A stretch of DNA of 64,000 bases from Simkaniaceae bacterium (GTDB lineage: Bacteria > Chlamydiota > Chlamydiia > Chlamydiales > Simkaniaceae), in assembly GCA_018399075.1 (NCBI GenBank), contig CP073763.1:434001-498000 (forward strand), given 5' to 3'. Below the pieces are notes generated by a model. That model saw only the letters and a program-made list of their open reading frames with translations, searched no databases and was not told the origin of the DNA. Position 1 is the first letter of the stretch, and each line of letters begins with the position of its first letter. The position numbers were made by a program, and so were the translations under genes. This document shows, one piece after another, positions 1 through 8,632 of this stretch.

Positions 1-1109
1 GTATCTTCGAGAAGTGTAGCGTAGGAAGCGTAGCGCAAAGGGTGAATTGTTTTTTCTTCAATTGCTTTTTTTATAGCGCAGTCTGGCTCATGAATATGTG
101 TACAGTTGGGAAATTTGCAATCAGCTGCAAGGGCTAAAAAATCAGGAAAAATTTCGAGGATGGAAGAGGGGTCATTATCCCAAAGGCCAAAACTTTTGAT
201 GCCGGGCGTATCAATGCAAAAGGCCTCATTTTCAAGAGAGATCAGTTCAGCAGTTGTAGTGGTATGGGATCCTTTATTTGTTTTAAGGGCAATGGGGCCA
301 ATGGGAAGAGCACTTCCTAAAACGGCATTGATAAGGGAAGATTTCCCTACACCTGATTGCCCTGAAAAGACCGAAGTCTTGTTTTCCATTAGCTTTTTTA
401 ATTGATCCAGATTTTCACCAGTCGAAACACTTAAGGGAATAACTGGAATATCAAGAGGCTTAAAAGCCTCTAAAAATTCTTCGAGAGAAATTTTGTCTGC
501 CTCCACTTCTTCAGGAGAAATTGTTTCTGGTGGATCATCTAATAAGTCAACTTTATTGATCAAAACAATGGGCGCCATATTTCCTTTTTTTGCAGAGAGG
601 ATGTAGCGATCAACAAGAAGAGGTTTAAACTTTGGAGCGACAAGGGACATGACAATAAAGACTTGATCGATATTGGCAGCAATCAGTTGTTGTTTTCTTC
701 GCGACAAGTTTTCTGCACGGATTAAAAAAGAGCTCCTTTTTTCAATATGGGCAATCGCACCCGAATCGACACTCTTCTTCTCAAAATGGACCCAGTCCCC
801 AACTGTGATGAGGTTTTTTTGTTTCGTTTTTTCTTTTTTTAGGGCCCCCTTTAGAGAGCAGAAGTAGGTTTCATGGCCACTAGAGACGGTAACCATATCA
901 GGGGAGATAGTGAGAACACGGCCGCGGAGATAGTTGGCTCCCAGGGGAGGCTCTTCATTTTTTAGGTGGTCTCTTTTTTGGTCTCGATCACTCTTTTTGT
1001 ATTTGGAGCGATCTTTGGCCTGCGTTTCCCGCCGCTCTTTTCGGTTTTCTCGTTTCCCTTTAGGGTGATACTCTTCTTCGTAATCTAAGTATTTATCTAT
1101 CTTGGCCAC
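1..1109 (-). CDS. rsgA: Ribosome small-subunit biogenesis GTPase RsgA (3' end beyond window)
   Basis: Circularly permuted GTPase that helps mature the 30S subunit. 369 codons are visible; the extreme C-terminus lies beyond the left edge. In order: a highly charged Lys/Glu/Arg extension (about residues 1-50), an OB-fold (about 58-110), then permuted G motifs: NKVDL (G4), GQSGVGKSS (G1/P-loop), DTPG (G3), and a C-terminal zinc knuckle with Cys/His spacing around CKFPNCTHIHEPDC. The start is taken as GTG at 1109 (GTG GCC AAG), because no ATG lies near and the frame is open from there; it overlaps the end of the upstream methyltransferase gene by 13 bp, which suggests one leftward operon. The charged N-terminal extension is longer than in E. 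coli RsgA and may bind RNA (inference). Family assignment is secure. Confidence 0.93.
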   Translation of the reverse strand, partial: MAKIDKYLDYEEEYHPKGKRENRKERRETQAKDRSKYKKSDRDQKRDHLKNEEPPLGANYLRGRVLTISPDMVTVSSGHETYFCSLKGALKKEKTKQKNLITVGDWVHFEKKSVDSGAIAHIEKRSSFLIRAENLSRRKQQLIAANIDQVFIVMSLVAPKFKPLLVDRYILSAKKGNMAPIVLINKVDLLDDPPETISPEEVEADKISLEEFLEAFKPLDIPVIPLSVSTGENLDQLKKLMENKTSVFSGQSGVGKSSLINAVLGSALPIGPIALKTNKGSHTTTTAELISLENEAFCIDTPGIKSFGLWDNDPSSILEIFPDFLALAADCKFPNCTHIHEPDCAIKKAIEEKTIHPLRYASYATLLED

Positions 1110-1846
1110 AATATCTCTTGGAATTTATTCATCAGAATGCCACCTGCGACTGCAACATTCAAGGATTCTGTTTCTTTAACGATTGGAATAGCAATGAGCT
1201 GTCCTAACTTTTTGAGTGTTTGAGAAGGGCCATTGGCTTCATTTCCTAGGATTAAAATCAAAGGAGAGGTCAAGGCGGTTTTCGTAGAGCCGTTTCCATC
1301 AGCAATATAGGGAATCAGCCCATTTTTTTTGATCAAGGCAATAAGCTCTTCTTCAGTCCCCATTTGAATGGGAAGGTGGAAGGTTGCCCCTTTTGCAGCG
1401 CGAAGAGCTTTATCCATAAAGGGATCGGCAGAATTTTTTGTTAAAAAAATTCCATCAAAACCAAGGGCTAAGGCTGTTCGAATAAGGGTTCCAACATTCC
1501 CGGGGTCGCTAATCCCATCCAGTGCTAAAAGGCGCTCCTTTCCCTCTAAGGTTGAGGAGGAAGGGAGAGGAACTTCGGCAAGATAAGGTTCTGGCGCCTT
1601 AGTCCCACTAATTTTTTCGATGATTTCAAAGGAGACAAAGAGCGTTGTTTTTGGATGAAGATGATTAGGGATGGGAGCATCCTTTGTTGTAAGGAGAATC
1701 TTAATGGGGCCGCAGTACTCAAAAATCATCTTCTTTCCTTCCAAAAGAAGTGACTCTTTTTCAAGGCGGTACCGTCTCTCCTTTCGGAGTTTGACGAGGT
1801 GCTTGACAATGGGGTGTTGTAAACTCTTAATTTCTTTTGTATACAT
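1097..1846 (-). CDS. TrmH/SpoU-family RNA 2'-O-ribose methyltransferase
   Basis: SPOUT-class enzyme that methylates a ribose 2'-OH in rRNA or tRNA using SAM. The N-terminal part (about 1-95) looks like the L30e-like substrate-binding domain (LLEGKKMIFEY). The C-terminal part carries the three SpoU motifs: ALDGISDPGNVGTLIRTA (motif 1, Asn/Arg), LILGNEANGPS (motif 2) and IPIVKETESLNVAVAGGI (motif 3), which form the trefoil knot. The start is ATG at 1846 (MYTKEIKSLQ), giving 249 residues; the longer frame to 1897 would run into the divergent rsbU gene. It is probably co-transcribed with rsgA, which starts inside its last codons. The exact target nucleotide (RlmB-like or TsnR-like) cannot be told from sequence alone. 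Confidence 0.92.
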   Translation of the reverse strand: MYTKEIKSLQHPIVKHLVKLRKERRYRLEKESLLLEGKKMIFEYCGPIKILLTTKDAPIPNHLHPKTTLFVSFEIIEKISGTKAPEPYLAEVPLPSSSTLEGKERLLALDGISDPGNVGTLIRTALALGFDGIFLTKNSADPFMDKALRAAKGATFHLPIQMGTEEELIALIKKNGLIPYIADGNGSTKTALTSPLILILGNEANGPSQTLKKLGQLIAIPIVKETESLNVAVAGGILMNKFQEILWPR

Positions 1847-1867
1847 AGCTTTAGGGGGAAGTATACC

Positions 1868-3628
1868 ATGGATCAGGGGAAAAAAGAAAAGCATCATAAG
1901 GTGCGGGGGTCTCTAGCCTCACGTATCTTACTGATTGCTATGGGCTTCCTTGTTTTTCCTCTTCTGGCTTTAGTGGGGCTTCTTTACATCGAAGACTCTC
2001 GCATCAAGAGCGATAATAATTATTTTACCCTTAAAGTCTTAATGGATCAAAAAGAAGACTTTATCACAGGTGTGGTCATACATGAGCTCGAATTCTTAGC
2101 AGGAGTTTCTTATTTGGTCCCAAAAATTAATGATCCTGCGTCTGTTCTTGATGAGCTAGCAAAGAGGGATGAGGTCTCTGCACTTTTTCATTTGAAAAAA
2201 AGGAATAATGGGCATTTTTATGCCGACATGGCCTCAAACAATGACTATCTTCAAAGAGATTATACGGGATTAGCAGCGCAAGCCAAAAATGGAGTCATTT
2301 TTGTAGTGGATCCTAGCATTCTCGTTTTCTATTTAACCCGTATGGAAAAAAATGGTGAAGGGGCATGGGTTATTGCCTTTACTTTGCAGCATGTCCTTAA
2401 AAATTTCCCCATAGAAAATGAAGTGATTCACCCTGCATCGACGTCTCTTGTTTCAAAAAAGGGAAAAATTCTTACTTCAACGGATTCAGGACTTAGTGGG
2501 GTTCATCTTCGGCTTCCACTCAAAGGGAAATATGAGTACAAAGGTGTCGAATATGTGACGATTGATCGAATCATTCCAAGAACAAACTTCTCCCTTATGA
2601 TTGCAGCACCCAAGGCGATCAATTTTGTTGATGTTCCTTATTTTATTTTGAAGGTCATCATTGCTCTAGGGTTTATTATAATCTTAGGAGGAGGAGGAGC
2701 GATTATCCTGACGAAAAAACTCTCTCGACCACTGAAGAATTTAATTGTTGCCATGGAAGGCGTGGGGAGGGGAGATCTTACGCGTCGATTTCAAAAGCAA
2801 AACATGGGTTTTGAAATCAATACAATCGGAGAGATTTTTAATGAAACAGTTGATTCACTCAATGCCAATATGGAAGCGGTCCAAAAAGAACGGGTTGAAA
2901 GGGAAACCTATGAACAAGAGCTTCGGATTGGAGAAGAGGTACAACGTTCCATCCTTCCGAAAGAGCTTCCAAAGTTTCCAGGTGTTGAAATGGCTGCTCG
3001 TTTTATAGCAGCGAAAGAGGTGGGGGGTGATTTTTATGATTTCTTAGCGAAAGATCAGCTGATGCTATCGATTGCAGATACATCTGGAAAAGGAATTTCT
3101 GCCTGTCTTTATTCTCTTAGTGTGCGAAGTATGCTCAGGAGTTTTGGAGAGCTCAATCACAACCTCGATCTCATTCTAAAAGAGACAAACAACCTCTTTT
3201 GTCAAGATACCGGTGATACGGGTGTATTTGTAACGGCATTTGTTGCTTTTTTTGATCCAAAGACAAAGATTTTTCACTACTCGAATTGTGGGCACTTTCC
3301 AGCACTCCGGCTCAAGAGAAATGGAACTGTTGAAAAATTGACAACCAAAGGAATGGCGCTTGGTGTTGTTCCGTTTGATCATGTCGAAACAGGTCAAACG
3401 GAGCTTGAATCAGGGGATCTTCTCATCCTATTTACAGATGGGATTGTTGAAGCTCATAACGATTCTATGGAGCTTTTAGGAGAAAAGCGTCTCATAACAT
3501 CGCTTCAAAAGAAAAAAGAGTGGAAACCTCAAAAAATCGTCGATGAGATCATCGAAGAGGTGGCCCTTTTTGCTGAAGGATCTCCACAGTTTGACGATCT
3601 TTCACTTGTTGTTATGAAAATTTTATAA
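1868..3628 (+). CDS. rsbU: RsbU-type PP2C phosphatase with periplasmic sensor and HAMP
   Basis: Membrane sensor phosphatase of a partner-switching pathway; in Chlamydia RsbU dephosphorylates RsbV anti-anti-sigma proteins. Layout of the 586 residues: transmembrane helix about 17-41, extracytoplasmic sensor about 42-255, second helix about 258-283, HAMP linker about 284-337, coiled connector about 338-360, SpoIIE/PP2C domain about 365-586. Metal-binding motifs are visible: GGDFYDF (387-393), ADTSGKG (403-409), FTDGIVEAHN and the final QFDDLSLVV. The usual GDVSGKG is ADTSGKG here. The start is ATG 1868, 7 nt after an AGGGGGAA ribosome site. It is divergent from the trmH-like gene with only 21 nt between start codons. 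Its last 6 bp overlap the convergent neighbour. Neither rsbV nor rsbW is in the window. Confidence 0.94.
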   Translation: MDQGKKEKHHKVRGSLASRILLIAMGFLVFPLLALVGLLYIEDSRIKSDNNYFTLKVLMDQKEDFITGVVIHELEFLAGVSYLVPKINDPASVLDELAKRDEVSALFHLKKRNNGHFYADMASNNDYLQRDYTGLAAQAKNGVIFVVDPSILVFYLTRMEKNGEGAWVIAFTLQHVLKNFPIENEVIHPASTSLVSKKGKILTSTDSGLSGVHLRLPLKGKYEYKGVEYVTIDRIIPRTNFSLMIAAPKAINFVDVPYFILKVIIALGFIIILGGGGAIILTKKLSRPLKNLIVAMEGVGRGDLTRRFQKQNMGFEINTIGEIFNETVDSLNANMEAVQKERVERETYEQELRIGEEVQRSILPKELPKFPGVEMAARFIAAKEVGGDFYDFLAKDQLMLSIADTSGKGISACLYSLSVRSMLRSFGELNHNLDLILKETNNLFCQDTGDTGVFVTAFVAFFDPKTKIFHYSNCGHFPALRLKRNGTVEKLTTKGMALGVVPFDHVETGQTELESGDLLILFTDGIVEAHNDSMELLGEKRLITSLQKKKEWKPQKIVDEIIEEVALFAEGSPQFDDLSLVVMKIL

Positions 3629-4318
3629 AAATGGAAGGATTTTTTTTATAACAGTAATGGGGATTTTTATGATCAAATTAAGTCTTTCTTCGCGTAAAAT
3701 CGAGTACAGCATTTTTCGAGCAATAATTTCTGAGATTTCTTTTATTGGGAACCCCTCTTCTGACGTCACATCATCAAACTCAAGATGAGGAATAGGAGAA
3801 AGGCGGTGAATCTTACCATCCGAAAGAACAAGGGTAATTTGAACATTATTTAAGACTAATTTTTTGATAAAAGTTTTGTGCTTATTTCCATAAGAAAGGT
3901 GATGGGAAGTCCCCATATTTTCAATAAGAGATTGCCAATTCCCTTCTAATTTATCTTCAGTATAAAACTCGATATTAATATAAACATTATCCATTTCAAT
4001 CTTATCAATTTTAATATGATTTTTGAAATACTCTTTATAAGAAGAGTTGACTTTAACAACTTCTGCTTTAAAGGCAGTAGGGATATAGGCATTATCTGGG
4101 TTTGCAATGATAAGGTTTTGGATAGTAAACGCCTCTTGATGAAAATCAATAGTATTGATTGTAACGGGAGTGTGCGTTGTTCGTGAAATGATTTGTGCTA
4201 GAATAAGTCCAGAATTTTTATATCCTAAATAGGATAGGGTAGATATAAAAATAACAGCAATAGATGTTATATAAACTATTATTAACAATTTAGAATTGTA
4301 TTTTTTTAAATTAAACAT
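3623..4318 (-). CDS. AsmA-like membrane-anchored protein, function unknown
   Basis: 231 residues. One N-terminal transmembrane helix (about 11-33) is followed by a region like the start of AsmA-family proteins: TPVTINTIDFHQEAFTIQNL, then IANPDN and a stretch of alternating hydrophobic residues with VYINIEF. In AsmA/TamB-like proteins this segment begins a beta-rich periplasmic domain used in lipid or outer-membrane homeostasis; here only a short version exists, about a third of E. coli AsmA. The C-terminus (about 190-231) is predicted helical and basic. Its ATG overlaps the stop codon of the upstream gene (TAATG), so translation is probably coupled. The AsmA relationship rests on pattern recognition only and should be treated as tentative. 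Confidence 0.6.
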   Translation of the reverse strand: MFNLKKYNSKLLIIVYITSIAVIFISTLSYLGYKNSGLILAQIISRTTHTPVTINTIDFHQEAFTIQNLIIANPDNAYIPTAFKAEVVKVNSSYKEYFKNHIKIDKIEMDNVYINIEFYTEDKLEGNWQSLIENMGTSHHLSYGNKHKTFIKKLVLNNVQITLVLSDGKIHRLSPIPHLEFDDVTSEEGFPIKEISEIIARKMLYSILREERLNLIIKIPITVIKKILPFL

Positions 4319-4896
4319 TAAGCTTTTCTAAAAACCTCAGTTACCCAAGCATTTGATTTAGTGTGAGGATTAATCATTTCGTAATCATTTTTAATATGTG
4401 TACTTTGATTGATAATCACTCGCTCTCCCTCTTTCCAACGACGTGTTGAAAACGCTCCAGCAAAACCTGTCACCCAGGTTTTCCCATCGGTCGTTTTCAA
4501 AGCATATCCAGAAGGGTCTACTTCGGCGATAAAAAAAGCTTTAGAAATATCTGCACATTTTTTGCTGGAACGAACGAGTAGAGCTTGGTCTGCTCGAACA
4601 TTGTACATGATAAATCCTGCGTGGACTCCTTTATAATAACGCTTGAGTCGAATGTCATCGCCTCTTTTCCAGAGCTGGGTGACTTTATTCATCGTGTCAG
4701 TAGGGTTTTTGTTAGAGACCGTCCACTTTGAACCATCGCTTAGAATAACGCTATTATGTTGGATCTCTTCAAATGCTGTGCAGATATTAGGGCGAGATTT
4801 ACTAGAAATATTGATGTCGGAAAAGCTCAAGGCTTCGCCATCTTGTGGAAAGGTAGAAGCGGCGCCTTCACCAGAAACGTTTTCGATAGATGTCAT
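4318..4896 (-). CDS. Hypothetical protein with two DGxxW units
   Basis: 192 residues, no signal peptide or membrane segment. I do not recognise the family. Two internal units look related: one around residues 50-85 (LSDGSKWTV ... LWKRGDDIRL) and one around 131-165 (KTTDGKTWVTG ... RWKEGERVIIN). Both have the pattern DG-K-x-W followed some 20 residues later by W-K-x-G-D/E-x-I/V, suggesting duplicated small beta units. The start is well supported by GAGGAG 7 nt before the ATG. It is the first gene of a two-gene unit with the AsmA-like protein, joined by a 1-bp TAATG overlap. A job linked to the envelope protein beside it is inference only. Confidence 0.75.
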   Translation of the reverse strand: MTSIENVSGEGAASTFPQDGEALSFSDINISSKSRPNICTAFEEIQHNSVILSDGSKWTVSNKNPTDTMNKVTQLWKRGDDIRLKRYYKGVHAGFIMYNVRADQALLVRSSKKCADISKAFFIAEVDPSGYALKTTDGKTWVTGFAGAFSTRRWKEGERVIINQSTHIKNDYEMINPHTKSNAWVTEVFRKA

Positions 4897-4957
4897 AATA
4901 ACACTCCTCTGTTAAGGGAAAGCATTATACAGGAGTGGTTCAATAACAACAAATAGA

Positions 4958-6175
4958 CTATGAGAGAGTGAGTTTGTTAAGAATTTTTTGAGGGTCATCA
5001 AGCCCCTCATTGATGGCGATCCGCTCTCCTTCTTTAAGGAGGTCTCCCATTTTAGGACCATTTTTAACCCCTGCCTTTCTCAGGTCTTCAGAAGTGATAA
5101 TAGGGGTTTTAGTTTGGATGCGGATGATTGCTTTTTCAAGGTGGTCATATTGCATATGATGTTTTTGAAGGAACGTTTGCCGTTTATCTATTGGAAAATG
5201 GATAGCAATAATTTTTAAGGAGAGGTGGTAGAGGGGATTGGCATAGAGGTGAGCCCATTCATACTTCTCTCTCTCCTTGTCTGAAGTAAAGATCTCTTTT
5301 GCTTTATGGTAATAACGGATAAAAGTGAGATCTTGGTTCGAGAGCTTAAGATAAGAGGCGAGAGCTTCTTTTTCTTCAAGAGAGCTGTTGGGGAAAAGTT
5401 CTAAAATTTTTGCAATGACAGGTGTTTCTTCGGGGAAGTGGGGAAAATTCTCGACCCGCTTTTCGATTTCTTCAATCGAGACATCTTTGAGTTTTGGAAA
5501 GATGACAGGAAGAAGGTTCAGTCGATGCAGGGTGATCAAAGCGATATCAAAGTTTGAAAAGGCCGCCATTTTTGAAAATTCATTCCAGACTCGTTCGATG
5601 GCAACAGCAGGGAAAAGACTTTCAGCATGATCAAGGATTGCTTTTAGGGTTTCGTTGTCAATCAGGAAATGGAAGCGGGAAGCATAGCGGACAGCACGAA
5701 TCATCCGGAGGCGATCTTCTAAAAATCGTTCGTGAGGATTTCCAATCGCTCGTATGACACCCTTTTTAAGATCTTCTTGTCCTTCTACATAATCATAGAG
5801 CTCTTTAGTAAGGGGATCATAAAACATTCCATTAATTGTAAAATCACGACGATCAGCATCCTCTTCAGGTGTGGCTTTATCAATACCAATAGGGCGCCGG
5901 CCATCTTTATAGCCTTGATCTTTTCGAAAAGTAGCCACTTCAAATTGGTGTCCTTCTTCGACAACAATGACAATACCAAAATTCACACCGACGGGAATTG
6001 TTTTTGGAAAGAGCTTTTGGACCTCATCAACAGTAGCATCGGTCACAATATCGATATCATCCGAAGGATGATCCATAAGGTAGTCGCGGACCCAACCACC
6101 AGCAAAGAAAGCAGTATAGCCCTTTTCATAGAGTTTTTTAATAACAGAAAGGGCAACGTCGTAGTGGTGACTCAT
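4958..6175 (-). CDS. pcnB: CCA-adding / poly(A) polymerase family nucleotidyltransferase
   Basis: Class II polymerase-beta-like nucleotidyltransferase that adds CCA to tRNA 3' ends or A residues to RNA. The head domain shows FFAGGWVRDYL (GG-x-x-R-D, about 21-31), the metal-binding DDIDIVTDA, and RRDFTINGM (about 109-117), which is the conserved RRD/TxN motif. Next come the neck helix (EDRLRMIRAVRYASRF, with the ERxxxE-like nucleotide-template region) and a helical tail to residue 405. No HD phosphatase domain is seen. Chlamydiae carry two pcnB-type genes and these motifs alone do not separate tRNA CCA addition from poly(A) activity, so the symbol follows chlamydial naming. No clear Shine-Dalgarno precedes the ATG. 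Confidence 0.88.
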   Translation of the reverse strand: MSHHYDVALSVIKKLYEKGYTAFFAGGWVRDYLMDHPSDDIDIVTDATVDEVQKLFPKTIPVGVNFGIVIVVEEGHQFEVATFRKDQGYKDGRRPIGIDKATPEEDADRRDFTINGMFYDPLTKELYDYVEGQEDLKKGVIRAIGNPHERFLEDRLRMIRAVRYASRFHFLIDNETLKAILDHAESLFPAVAIERVWNEFSKMAAFSNFDIALITLHRLNLLPVIFPKLKDVSIEEIEKRVENFPHFPEETPVIAKILELFPNSSLEEKEALASYLKLSNQDLTFIRYYHKAKEIFTSDKEREKYEWAHLYANPLYHLSLKIIAIHFPIDKRQTFLQKHHMQYDHLEKAIIRIQTKTPIITSEDLRKAGVKNGPKMGDLLKEGERIAINEGLDDPQKILNKLTLS

Positions 6176-6243
6176 TTTGTACTTTAATTTTGATGAGTAG
6201 TAATATAAACATAAACTATTGAGGAATTTTTGAGGAGAAGACA

Positions 6244-6690
6244 GTGAAACGGTTTTTATTTTTATTGATCCCCCTTTTTTTTATTGGGTGTTCTGAGCCT
6301 AAAATTGAAGAGGCAAGACAGGGAAAACGTCATCTCCAAAATATCAATTTATCAGGAGCAGACTTAAGTAAGCTTGATCTAAAAAATGTAGATTTAACTA
6401 ATTCAAATCTCAAAAATACAAATCTTGAAAAGGCTGATTTACAAGGATCAAAACTTGTGAATACCAACTTTCAAGCGGCCTACCTTCATGGGGCTAATTT
6501 AGAAAACACAGACTGTAGTGGAGCCGATTTCTTAAGTTCAAACTTAGAAAATGCAAGCTTTAAAGGGGCTAATCTTACCCATGCACGCTTTGTGGGTGCC
6601 AATGTTAAAAAGGCTGATTTTAAAGATACCATTGGACTAACAAAGGATCAAAAAGAAGATCTCAAGAGTAAAGGGGCCTTTGTAGATTAA
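6244..6690 (+). CDS. Pentapeptide-repeat lipoprotein
   Basis: 148 residues starting with GTG, supported by GAGGAG 6 nt upstream. A lipoprotein signal peptide is plain: basic MKRF, hydrophobic core, then lipobox FIGC with Cys 17. From about residue 33 to 125 the protein is a run of pentapeptide repeats A(D/N)LXX (NLSGADLSKLDLKN, NLKNTNLEKADLQG, SFKGANLTHARFVG), which form a right-handed quadrilateral beta-helix. The C-terminus ends in a charged DQKEDLKSKG tail. Known family members range from DNA mimics to structural proteins; a lipid-anchored form would sit in the envelope. The glucokinase gene follows 21 nt downstream on the same strand, so they may share a transcript. Function unknown. Confidence 0.85.
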   Translation: MKRFLFLLIPLFFIGCSEPKIEEARQGKRHLQNINLSGADLSKLDLKNVDLTNSNLKNTNLEKADLQGSKLVNTNFQAAYLHGANLENTDCSGADFLSSNLENASFKGANLTHARFVGANVKKADFKDTIGLTKDQKEDLKSKGAFVD

Positions 6691-6711
6691 AACGGCTAAC
6701 GGATAGACTCA

Positions 6712-7683
6712 ATGGATCTTATTGGTGTAGACATTGGAGGGACGAAGGTCTCCATCTGCTTAGGGGATAGTGAAGGAAATATTCATGCCTCAAAGCGGGT
6801 TGAAACAGCTACCCTTGGAGGGCCTGAAACAGGGCTTCCGAAACTTGTTGAACTTATAGGGCATCTCATTCGGGATGAAAATATTGAGATAGAAGACATA
6901 CGGGGAATTGGCCTTGCCGTTCCTGGCCCTGTCTCAACTAAAACAGAGCGCATTCTTACTCCTCCCAATATGCCTGAATGGGTTAATGTTCCCATTGTTC
7001 AGTATCTCAGAGAAAAACTTGGTCGTCTTGTTTTTATGGATAATGATGCCAATGCAGGGGCATTAGGTGAATGGGAATTTGGAGCTGCCAAACATCTCGA
7101 TAATCTTGTTTATCTCACAATGAGCACTGGAATGGGTGGAGGGATCATTGTTGATGGGAAAATCCTTCAAGGAGCTACAGATACTGGCGGTGAAGTAGGA
7201 CACTATGTTCTTGATCCTAACGGTCCCAAATGTCCCTGCGGGCAAACAGGCTGTTTTGAAGCGTTTTGTGGTGGCGCTAGTGTTGCTCATACCCTTCAGC
7301 AAAAAGTAAAAAAGAATCAAAAATCTCTTATTCTCAAAGAAGTAGAGGGAAAAATAGAAAATATTGATATGAAATCTCTTATCGCAGCGGTGAAAAAAAG
7401 TGATTCTCTAGCCTTAGAGTTTTGGGAAGAGTATATCGAGCGGCTAGCTCAAGGAATCGGCGTTCTTCTTCAAACTCTTAATCCTGATGCAATCATTTTA
7501 GGAACGATTGCTACTCACAACAAAGAGCTGGTCATGCAACCCCTTCGTCAAGCTCTTCCGCGCTATGCTTGGAAAGCACCTCTCGAGCATTGCCGCATTG
7601 AGCCAAGTGCATTAGGGAGTGATCTTGGAAAACTTGGTGCTTTAGCTCTAGCTATACATGGTCTCAAGGAACAAATGTTCTAA
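6712..7683 (+). CDS. glk: ROK-family glucokinase
   Basis: Phosphorylates glucose (or a related hexose) with ATP to feed glycolysis. 323 residues of the ROK fold: phosphate loop DIGGTK (8-13), FMDNDANAGALGEWEFG with the catalytic Asp, STGMGGGII, GEVGHYVLD and the zinc motif CPCGQTGCFEAF (Cys-x-Cys-x4-Cys) typical of ROK kinases, especially glucokinases. Chlamydiaceae lack a hexokinase and import glucose-6-phosphate, whereas several environmental chlamydiae have one, so this gene helps place the organism. It lies behind a pentapeptide lipoprotein gene and its last 20 bp overlap the convergent manA. The ribosome site is weak. A fructokinase or N-acetylmannosamine kinase specificity is not excluded. 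Confidence 0.88.
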   Translation: MDLIGVDIGGTKVSICLGDSEGNIHASKRVETATLGGPETGLPKLVELIGHLIRDENIEIEDIRGIGLAVPGPVSTKTERILTPPNMPEWVNVPIVQYLREKLGRLVFMDNDANAGALGEWEFGAAKHLDNLVYLTMSTGMGGGIIVDGKILQGATDTGGEVGHYVLDPNGPKCPCGQTGCFEAFCGGASVAHTLQQKVKKNQKSLILKEVEGKIENIDMKSLIAAVKKSDSLALEFWEEYIERLAQGIGVLLQTLNPDAIILGTIATHNKELVMQPLRQALPRYAWKAPLEHCRIEPSALGSDLGKLGALALAIHGLKEQMF

Positions 7684-8569
7684 TAAACATGCATTTTTCT
7701 GTTTCGATAGTAATCGGTTCACAGCTTGCCGGAATAAGGCAGCTTCTTCCAACCGGAACCAAAGAATTTTCTCCCTCTATACAAAAGAGAAACTCACATT
7801 GATTTTCTTTCTTTTGCCACTTTTGCACGCCATTTAATGTCCACTTTTCAACAACAAAAAGTGGCGTGCGTATCAATTCCATTTGCGAGTAATAAGGGGT
7901 CTCTTCAATGAGTTTTGGGGAAATGCGAGGGTCTTCAGTATCATCATAGAGAAGAACCTCTTTTGCCTCTTCTAAATGGAGATTTCTTCCTCGTCCCCAA
8001 TCATAGACGCGGTAAGTGGTGTTCGAGGTTTGTTGGATTTCAAAAATAAGATTGCCCGACCCAATTGCATGTAGCCGTCCCCCAGGTATTGAAATCATTT
8101 CCCCTTTTTTCACAGAGATTGTTCGCATTAAACTTAGAATCTCTTTCGAAGGAAGTTTTTCTAAAATTTCTTCCTTTGGATAATGGTTTTTTAGCCCTGC
8201 ATAGACGACGCTATCTTTTTCTACATCGAGGATAACCCAGCACTCACTCTTTGCCTCATTCCCTTTATGGGGATGAACCTGAACGCTTAAGTTATCCTGG
8301 GCATCGATCACCTTAAGTAATAAGGGAAACTGCCCTCTTCCCCGCTCCTTTCCCATTAATGCTTCCCGCTCCGTTTCAAAGAGCTCTTCAAGGCTCTTCC
8401 CTTTCAGGGGGCCGTTTTCCACAACACTCATCCCATCTTTATGGCATGAAATTTCCCAAGACTCAGCAACTTTTCCTGAAATTTCTTTGCGATGAAAGCA
8501 ACGCGCAATGCGGTCTCCTCCCCAAATATAATCCTTGTAAACTGGAACAAATAGCAGTGGATAAAGCAT
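7664..8569 (-). CDS. manA: Mannose-6-phosphate isomerase (class I)
   Basis: Zinc-dependent cupin enzyme that interconverts mannose-6-P and fructose-6-P. 301 residues: MLYPLLFVPVYKDYIWGG at the start, the metal site in SVQVHPHKGNE, a following Glu/His pair, and GRLHAIGSGNLIFEIQQTSN leading to TYRVYDWGR, all typical of the type I, short firmicute-like isomerases. ATG at 8569 is preferred because AAGG lies 8 nt upstream; a GTG nine bases earlier is possible. The 3' end overlaps glk by 20 bp tail to tail, so antisense interference is possible. Together with glk it points to use of free hexoses. Confidence 0.9.
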   Translation of the reverse strand: MLYPLLFVPVYKDYIWGGDRIARCFHRKEISGKVAESWEISCHKDGMSVVENGPLKGKSLEELFETEREALMGKERGRGQFPLLLKVIDAQDNLSVQVHPHKGNEAKSECWVILDVEKDSVVYAGLKNHYPKEEILEKLPSKEILSLMRTISVKKGEMISIPGGRLHAIGSGNLIFEIQQTSNTTYRVYDWGRGRNLHLEEAKEVLLYDDTEDPRISPKLIEETPYYSQMELIRTPLFVVEKWTLNGVQKWQKKENQCEFLFCIEGENSLVPVGRSCLIPASCEPITIETEKCMFIRTFVP

Positions 8570-8591
8570 ACACCGCACCTTAACAGAAAAG

Positions 8592-8618
8592 GGAAATGAG
8601 TGCTAGGCACCCATTTCC
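8592..8618 (-). terminator. Probable intrinsic terminator of the holin-like gene
   Basis: Inverted repeat with arms GGAAATG / CATTTCC, one mismatch, then GTGC / GCAC around a 3-nt loop. Read leftwards it is followed by a broken T tract (CTTTTCTGTT). It sits between the stop of the small membrane protein gene and the start of manA, so it should end the former transcript. Confidence 0.6.
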
Positions 8619-8632
8619 ATAAATAGAGAGAC

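Noticed and set aside
5732-6187. 151-residue open frame on the + strand
   Set aside because: Antisense to pcnB, whose catalytic motifs are intact; no independent evidence.
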